Below are positions 54,016-61,000 of a stretch of DNA of 64,000 nucleotides, piece by piece. Made by a program: the position numbers and the translations under genes. Position 1 is the stretch's first letter, and every line of letters begins with the position of its first letter. The DNA is from Bacteroidota bacterium. GTDB taxonomy: Bacteria > Bacteroidota > Bacteroidia > Chitinophagales > Saprospiraceae. The stretch is taken from positions 244,312 through 308,311 of the forward strand of contig JAKOVW010000053.1 in the NCBI GenBank assembly GCA_029781865.1, in the 5' to 3' direction. The notes under the pieces are model-generated. The model worked only from the letters and a program-made list of their open reading frames with translations. It had not been told where the DNA came from and made no database searches.

Positions 54016-54023
54016 TAAATTTG
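54016..54023 (+). promoter_or_regulatory. Putative -7 box (TAAATTTG) of pdxH
   Basis: Exact TAnnTTTG match 53 bp ahead of the ATG at 54077, suggesting that pdxH is transcribed separately from the tolC-like gene. Confidence 0.4.
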
Positions 54024-54076
54024 TGGTTTCATAGTCTTGCGATTATTCAATTTTACAAACCAGGTTCAATTATATC

Positions 54077-54700
54077 ATGGAGCATTTACGAAAAGAATAC
54101 AGCAGGGATGTGTTGAATGAATCCAATGTGCATGAGAATCCATTGGAACAGTTTAAAATTTGGTTTGATGAATGTCTGAACACAGGTACCCGCGAAGCCA
54201 ATGCAATGGTTTTATCAACGGTTGGACACGATTTGAAACCATCTTCGAGAGTTGTCCTCCTGAAGAATGTCCAGGAAGATGGCTTTGTTTTTTACACCAA
54301 TTATCTGAGCAAAAAAGGTCAGCAACTATTTAATAATCCGAATGCCTGCCTTTTGTTTTTCTGGGATGTCCTTGAGAGACAGGTTAGAATTGAGGGTCTT
54401 GTCAAAACGATTGCTGAATCTATTTCAGATAACTATTTCTACTCCAGACCTGTGTTGAGTCAAATTGGCGCGATGATTTCCACTCAAAGTCAAAAGATTC
54501 AGGGTCGCGCCGAACTGGAAGAAAAATTTGAATATTATAAGGCACACCCGGAACAAATCAAGCGGCCCGAGCACTGGGGTGGCTTCTGCTTGGTTCCGGA
54601 CTATTTCGAATTCTGGCAAGGCAGGGAAAGCCGTTTGCATGATCGATTAATTTATGAACGGTCAGGATCGTCCTGGACTATTTCAAGATTGGCACCTTAA
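54077..54700 (+). CDS. pdxH: Pyridoxamine 5'-phosphate oxidase
   Basis: 207 residues, the standard length. The enzyme uses FMN and oxygen to convert pyridoxine or pyridoxamine 5'-phosphate to pyridoxal 5'-phosphate. Conserved features: NPLEQFKIWFDE, REANAMVLSTV, SRVVLLKNVQEDGFVFYTNY with the FMN-binding arginine and lysine, the SQIGAMISTQS segment with the Q-S pair (about 133-143), and the C-terminal signature FWQGRESRLHDR followed by a short tail ending RLAP. It is a cytosolic dimer. The ATG at 54077 gives a typical N-terminus (LRKEYSR). Confidence 0.96.
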   Translation: MEHLRKEYSRDVLNESNVHENPLEQFKIWFDECLNTGTREANAMVLSTVGHDLKPSSRVVLLKNVQEDGFVFYTNYLSKKGQQLFNNPNACLLFFWDVLERQVRIEGLVKTIAESISDNYFYSRPVLSQIGAMISTQSQKIQGRAELEEKFEYYKAHPEQIKRPEHWGGFCLVPDYFEFWQGRESRLHDRLIYERSGSSWTISRLAP

Positions 54701-54950
54701 AACTGGCTGATAGATTAATTTTAAACCATGAGATCCGATCCATCTGAAAATAAAGCCGGCTGACATTAACCATTTTTCCAATTTAATCCCCTGGATTTTG
54801 TCAATTTGTCCTGAATTCATAGCCGTTTTGTCATAGAATTGCATAAAATTACTAATGGCATGAGGATTGACACCACAAATGTTTATGCTATCTCATTATT
54901 CAGAAACACCAGGCAGATAGCCTAATTATTTTTAAAATTGAATTGAATCT

Positions 54951-57368
54951 ATGAATTTTAATAATATAATTTTTGATTCCAAATTGCAACAGGATGAAGA
55001 GTTGTTGCCTTTTGTTGCGGTTGCAGATGATGAGGAGCCCGTTCGGGAAGACACCTTTGGTGATATTCTGCCCGTGATGCCGCTCAAGAACACAGTGCTG
55101 TTCCCGGGAGTAATTATTCCAATTACAGTCGGCCGTGATAAATCCATTCGGGCGGTTACCAAATCACAGGATGGGGAGCGCTATATCATGGTTCTTACAC
55201 AAAAAGACCCGCAAACAGAAGATCCCGGTTTTGCCGATTTATATCAAACAGGTACCGTTGCGCGCATTGTCAAAATGCTTAAAATGCCCGATGGAAGTAA
55301 TACGGTTATTCTGCAAGGCAGAAAAAGATGTCTGGTTACAGAGTGGATAAAGAATGAACCATTTCTGGAAGCCCGTTTTACCAAACGGGAACATATTCCT
55401 TCAACAAAAACTATGGAATATGAAGTCATGATAAAATCCATACAGGAAAAATCAAGAAAGATTGTTGAGCTTTCACCTCAAATTCCGAATGAAGCTCAAT
55501 TGCTTTTGCGCAATATTAATAACGACCGTTTTCTTTTACATTTCATTTCTGCTAATATCAATATACCAATCGAACAGAAGCAACACTTGCTCGAAATGGA
55601 TGATCTGCAGAAAAAAGCAGAAACGATATTAATTCATTTAAACAATGAATTACAACTGCTGGAAGTCAAAGACCAGATCGAAAATAAAGTTCGTACCGAT
55701 CTGGAGAAACAACAAAGGGATTACTTCTTAAATCAGCAATTAAAAACCATACAGGAAGAGCTTGGACAAGATCCTCAGGAACAGGATGTGGAAGAATTAA
55801 CTAAGCGCGCGGCCAATAAATTATGGGCTCAAAATATAAAAGATCATTTTGAGAAGGAGTTGAGCAAACTCAAGCGCATGAACCCACAGGTGGCAGAATA
55901 CTCTGTCCAGATGAATTACCTGGATTTACTGGTAGACCTGCCATGGAATGAATTTACTACGGATATCTACGATCTGAAGAGAAGTAAAGATATCCTTGAA
56001 AAAGATCATAAAGGACTTGAAAAAGTTAAAGAACGGGTTCTCGAACATCTTGCTGTGTTAAAGTTAAAAGGCGATATGAAGGCACCTATCCTTTGTTTAG
56101 TCGGTCCTCCGGGCGTTGGAAAAACATCCTTGGGAAAATCCATTGCAAAAGCTTTGGATAGAAAATTCATCCGTATGTCATTAGGCGGATTACACGACGA
56201 ATCAGAAATCAGAGGTCACCGCAAGACGTATATTGGTGCGATGCCCGGCCGGATTATGCAATCGATCCGCAAAGCGAAATCAGCTAATCCTGTTTTTATT
56301 TTAGATGAAATTGATAAGATCGGAAAAGATTTCAGAGGTGATCCATCTTCTGCATTGCTTGAAGTTTTGGATCCCGAACAAAATTCAAGTTTTCATGATA
56401 ACTATCTCGATCTGGAATTTGATTTATCTAAAGTTCTGTTTATTGCAACTGCAAATTCCCTAAGCACCATCCAACCTGCTTTACTGGATCGAATGGAAAT
56501 TATTGAATTGCAGGGGTACAGTACCGAAGAAAAAATTGAAATCGCCAAAGATCATTTGATACCTCAACAATTAGAAGAACATGGACTAAAGGCGAATCAA
56601 TTAAAAATATCAGATGATGTACTTACGCGGATTATCCAGGATTATACTCGAGAATCCGGAGTAAGAAATTTGAATCGACAACTCGCATCTGTAATGAGAA
56701 AGGCTGCAAGTAAAATAGCAATGGAAAAAAAGAAGGTCTATGCAGTCAAGCCGAATGAATTAAAGGACATACTTGGCATCGCCAGATTCAGCAATGATCT
56801 GTACCAGGAAAATTTACCGGCCGGAGTTGCCATTGGTTTGGCATGGACACGTGTAGGAGGAGATATTCTTTATATAGAAACAAGTCTTTCACGAGGTAAA
56901 GGAAAAATGGTGTTGACCGGTAATCTGGGTGAAGTGATGAAAGAATCCGCATCTACGGCATTGAGTTTCATCAAAGCGCATTCAGATGAATTACAGATTG
57001 AAGCTGACTACTTTGAAAATATGGATTTTCATATACACGTACCGGAAGGAGCTATTCCCAAAGATGGACCTTCTGCAGGAATTACCATGCTAACTTCCAT
57101 CTGCTCGGCAATAAAAAAGAAACCAATCAAACCTTACCTCGCAATGACCGGCGAAATTACCTTAAGAGGGAAAGTATTACCCGTTGGTGGTATCAAGGAA
57201 AAAATACTTGCTGCAAAAAGAGCCGGAATAAAAACAATCATACTTTGCAAGGAAAACAAAGCACACGTGGAAGAAGTAAATCCGGATCATTTAAAAGGAA
57301 TGGATTTTATCTATGTTCAAGATATGAATGAGGTTTTACAACATGCTTTGAATATCACTACATTCTAG
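54951..57368 (+). CDS. lon: Lon protease (endopeptidase La)
   Basis: 805 residues, complete. N-terminal substrate-binding domain (about 35-240, [19 protein letters not shown]), coiled-coil linker ([22 protein letters not shown] region), AAA+ module with Walker A G385-PPGVGKT392, Walker [11 protein letters not shown] and the arginine-finger region, then the protease domain with the Ser-Lys dyad Ser708 ([11 protein letters not shown]) and Lys751 ([14 protein letters not shown]). It degrades misfolded and regulatory proteins using ATP. No heat-shock-type element was identified upstream. A nine-base tandem repeat begins four bases behind the stop. Confidence 0.97.
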   Translation: MNFNNIIFDSKLQQDEELLPFVAVADDEEPVREDTFGDILPVMPLKNTVLFPGVIIPITVGRDKSIRAVTKSQDGERYIMVLTQKDPQTEDPGFADLYQTGTVARIVKMLKMPDGSNTVILQGRKRCLVTEWIKNEPFLEARFTKREHIPSTKTMEYEVMIKSIQEKSRKIVELSPQIPNEAQLLLRNINNDRFLLHFISANINIPIEQKQHLLEMDDLQKKAETILIHLNNELQLLEVKDQIENKVRTDLEKQQRDYFLNQQLKTIQEELGQDPQEQDVEELTKRAANKLWAQNIKDHFEKELSKLKRMNPQVAEYSVQMNYLDLLVDLPWNEFTTDIYDLKRSKDILEKDHKGLEKVKERVLEHLAVLKLKGDMKAPILCLVGPPGVGKTSLGKSIAKALDRKFIRMSLGGLHDESEIRGHRKTYIGAMPGRIMQSIRKAKSANPVFILDEIDKIGKDFRGDPSSALLEVLDPEQNSSFHDNYLDLEFDLSKVLFIATANSLSTIQPALLDRMEIIELQGYSTEEKIEIAKDHLIPQQLEEHGLKANQLKISDDVLTRIIQDYTRESGVRNLNRQLASVMRKAASKIAMEKKKVYAVKPNELKDILGIARFSNDLYQENLPAGVAIGLAWTRVGGDILYIETSLSRGKGKMVLTGNLGEVMKESASTALSFIKAHSDELQIEADYFENMDFHIHVPEGAIPKDGPSAGITMLTSICSAIKKKPIKPYLAMTGEITLRGKVLPVGGIKEKILAAKRAGIKTIILCKENKAHVEEVNPDHLKGMDFIYVQDMNEVLQHALNITTF

Positions 57369-57371
57369 GTA

Positions 57372-57434
57372 CACAGATTACGCAGATTACACAGATTACG
57401 CAGATTATAAAGATTATAAAGATTTCTCAGATTG
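57372..57434. repeat. Tandem 9-base repeat (CRCAGATTA) behind lon
   Basis: Seven consecutive 9-mers: CACAGATTA and CGCAGATTA alternate, then TAAAGATTA, TAAAGATTT and CTCAGATTG. It starts directly after the lon stop. Similar ACAGATTACGC repeats are, as I recall, scattered in Bacteroidota genomes. Confidence 0.9.
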
Positions 57435-57543
57435 AGATGAAGTTGCTGATAAGCTTGATTCAATTTTAATTTATTTCAGACTAAAATCAAGTTCTACACG
57501 GAATTGAATATCGTGAGAAATTCTAAAAATGCGAATCATAAAT

Positions 57544-57573
57544 AAAAAGAGCCTATCTGAATTGATAAGCTCT
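57544..57573 (-). terminator. Minus-strand terminator of an unannotated element
   Basis: Stem AGAGCCTATC (57548-57557) / GATAAGCTCT (57564-57573), loop TGAATT. The single mismatch on plus becomes G-U on minus, and a T run follows on minus. The giant adhesin gene has its own terminator 450 bp earlier, so this one serves another transcript. Confidence 0.65.
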
Positions 57574-57621
57574 CTCAAAAGGAAATCAAATATGCCTATG
57601 GGCGATTATTTTGAATTGAAA

Positions 57622-57741
57622 TAATCTATTGAACAGAATAACTTACTTAGGCTCACCGGTACTTATATGGTTCATGTTAAATGAATGCTATGTACCGGTT
57701 TCTGAATTAACCAGCCACAATAAATAATCCAATAGATTATC
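57622..57741 (-). other. Nested inverted repeats, candidate structured RNA element
   Basis: Three concentric inverted repeats: ATAATCTATTG (57622-57632) with CAATAGATTAT (57729-57740 region), ACCGGTAC with GTACCGGT (57655-57662 and 57692-57699 region), and TTCAT with ATGAA at the centre. Together they could fold into one long imperfect hairpin ahead of the terminator at 57544-57573 on the minus strand. It could be a small RNA, a miniature mobile element or an mRNA tail. Confidence 0.35.
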
Positions 57742-57988
57742 TAATGAGATTCACCTTGAAGAGGAAATTCGATTTAGCGTGTACAGCCCCCGATTTTTTA
57801 TGTTTACCCAAGCAAGTTCTTAAAAATAAATTAAATATTAAAATAATTTATTATATGTTTTATTTTTAATATTTATGTTATTGTATTATAACTATTTATA
57901 ATATATTAATACGAGCCTAGGTATAAGCAATTTTATATAAAAATTAGGTTCTGTGATTTTCTAAATCGCGTATATTAATCTGGAGCAT

Positions 57989-58020
57989 AAAAAAAGAGCC
58001 TGATGTTTTAATCAGGCTCT
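57989..58020 (-). terminator. Intrinsic terminator of the giant adhesin gene
   Basis: Perfect 10-bp stem AGAGCCTGAT (57995-58004) / ATCAGGCTCT (58011-58020) with a 6-base loop; on minus a run of seven T follows. It lies 22 bp behind the stop. Confidence 0.88.
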
Positions 58021-58041
58021 TTCGTTTTAAGTATTTCGCTT

Positions 58042-61000
58042 TTATCTCGACACGATGAACTTTTTATTAATGATTCCGGAAGGTGTTTTAATCTGAAGGA
58101 TATACTGTGCCTGAGAAAGGTCAGACACATCGATTAATTGTTCGTACTTTCCTTTTACCCTGATCTCATCGGAAATGATATTCAAAATAACTTTTCCATT
58201 TTGATCAATGACTCTGGCATTTAATTCACCATCTTCAGGCAACCACAATTCCAGCTTCAATAAATCCCGGACGGGGTTTGGATAAATGTAAGCATTTAGT
58301 GCCTCATTTGAATTGACACTTACGTAAATGGTTTTACTGTATGAGAAGCTACCGGTTTTATCCACTTGCTTCAGACGATAATAGTAAATGCCATTTCCTT
58401 TTACATCCAAATCATTGAAATTATAATAATTCACATTCAACTTCGGATTTCCATTTGCCTGAACCTGACCAATCTCCTTAAATGCAGTTTCACTTTCATG
58501 TCTGCGTTCTATCGCGAAGTAATCATTATTTATTTCCTGACCGGTTGACCAATCCAAAAGCACAAATGATCCATTATAACTTCCTTCAAAATCCAACCAA
58601 TTTAAGGCGAGTGGTGAGTAAACCACACCGGCATCCACTGTAGGTTTCGTTTCACCTGTCAGCAGACTTAATGTTTTCGTACTACCATAACCATTGGTTC
58701 CATCTACATCACTATCCATATCATCCGTTCCAATATGCGGTTTAGTGAATATATAGTTTTGATTGGGCAAATCAAATTTTACATAATAATTGCCCTGAAT
58801 CATTCCATCCAAAACATATTTACCATCTGCTCCTGAAATGGCTTCACTGACAACATATCCTTTGGAATTCATAGCTGTAACCTTTACATAGGCAAGCGGC
58901 AATTCGCCCGGATCCTGTATACCATTGTAATTTGCATCAATCCAGATTTTATCACCCATCAGTGATTTTGTCTGGAAGCCAGCACCAATATTTAAAATAT
59001 TGTCCCCACTTTGCACGATCAACGTCATCGTAGTATTAATTCCATTTTCGTGAGTAATATCACAGTCTTTCGCTTTATCAGTTCCTTTATAAGGTTCACT
59101 TGCTCCCAGATTTCCTGGTCTGTCAAATTTTACATAATACTTTCCAGGCTTTAAACAAGTAGCTTTATAATATCCATCATAAGAAGGAGTATTCGGTTTT
59201 ATATCAGTTGTTAAAGTCGTGACCGTTAATCCCGTCAAAGCATCAATGATATAGACTTTGAGTCCGTTAATTCCTTTCTCCTGCGGATTATAAATACCAT
59301 CGAGATTCTGATCATACCATACATCACCGGATATCATTGCACATTTTATTAGTCCCATATCCCAGGTATAATCAACTTCGCCCGAACTCAGATTAGTGGT
59401 GGCCGTTGTTAACGGTCCATTACTGTCATCTATATCATTATCTTTTACATCTGAACCTTGATTTGGTTTTGTCACAGCCCAATTAGGTGGCAATTGAATT
59501 TTCAAATAATAATTCATAGGTCTGAGATTTTTAAACTCATACTTACCATTTGCATCTGAAATGACTGTCTTTACCGGAAGATTAGTTGCGGCATTATAAA
59601 GAGTAACCTGAACTTCAGGCACACCCTCATCACCTACATCCTGTATACCATTTCCATTATGATCATGCCAGACATAATCTCCTATACTGGCAAATTTGAT
59701 CAACCCTGCATCATAGTTTGCAGAATACTGAACCGAATCAAGAACTATACAAGGCCCAACTCCGCTTATATCTACATCACTATCCACGGTTTCATCAATA
59801 CCCTGATTTGGAGTTGTAAATCCATAATTTGGTTTATAAGCGGCAGGATTTACAATGACAAAGTATTTCACTGATGTCTGCAATCCTGTAAATAGATAAT
59901 CACCATTTACATCTGTGGTATCTTTTCCGACCAATGTTCCTGAACAGGTATACAGAATTACTTCCACATTAGCCAATCCAGGTTCGCCTGGCTCTCTTAC
60001 TCCATTTCCATTTAAATCGTCCCACACTTTACCACTGAGTTTATCTGTATCAAATTCTATCATTGTAGGATCCCCATCAGATCCAAGATCTCCAGGCTCA
60101 CCCGGATTTGTTCCACCCGTTGAATTCGATCCACTATCCGATTTATCCATTGTATCTGCGGGATCATCATCATCAAATCCGGTAGGATCATCATTCAATG
60201 GACCATCGCCATAAGCAAATGCTTGATTAAAATACGTATTCTTATTGTGTTTAAATAGTATACTCAATTTTACTAAAACTGATTCACCTACTGCAACTGT
60301 ACCTCCTGAACTTGTTACAAAAATCTTACTATCCGTCATACCATTGTATCCTGAATTCAAAAACAAAGGATCCAGGCTATTTGAAGTAATAGATAAGTTT
60401 CCGATAGTATACTGACCAGGTGTACCAGGATATCCAGCCACATACGTTCCAAACATGGGTGACAAAGTATCCAGCAGCTGTATATCTCCCAGAGTGACAT
60501 TTCCAATATTTTGGATTTTTAACTCAAAAGTTACAACCGAAGTACCGTCAGGATTATTGACCAGGGAAGCAAACTTCTTGGCTGTACCGATTTTAGGAGC
60601 CTGCGGCAAGATAACAATCGTTGGATCATCCGGATCTCCATCATTATCCGGATCAACATTGGTTGGGTCATTTGGATCATCACTGCTATCCGTTATTGTA
60701 TTGTTCTTTGGATCCTGCGCAATTACATCTGCAACATTGATCACTTCTCCCCTATCAATATCCATCTGAGATACAACATAAGTTCCACTAAAATGAGTCG
60801 AATCACAATCCCCTACAGACAAGCTACCAATTGGCCCTCCATTAATTGTGATTAATGCATCACTTAAAGTTATATTGGTCAGAGTTACATTTCCTGTATT
60901 ACAAACTTTGAATTTATAGACAATCTGTTCACCGACATTTACTATTCCATCATTATTTGCATCTATCCATTTACCTGTTTTCTCTAAACCAATTTTTGGA

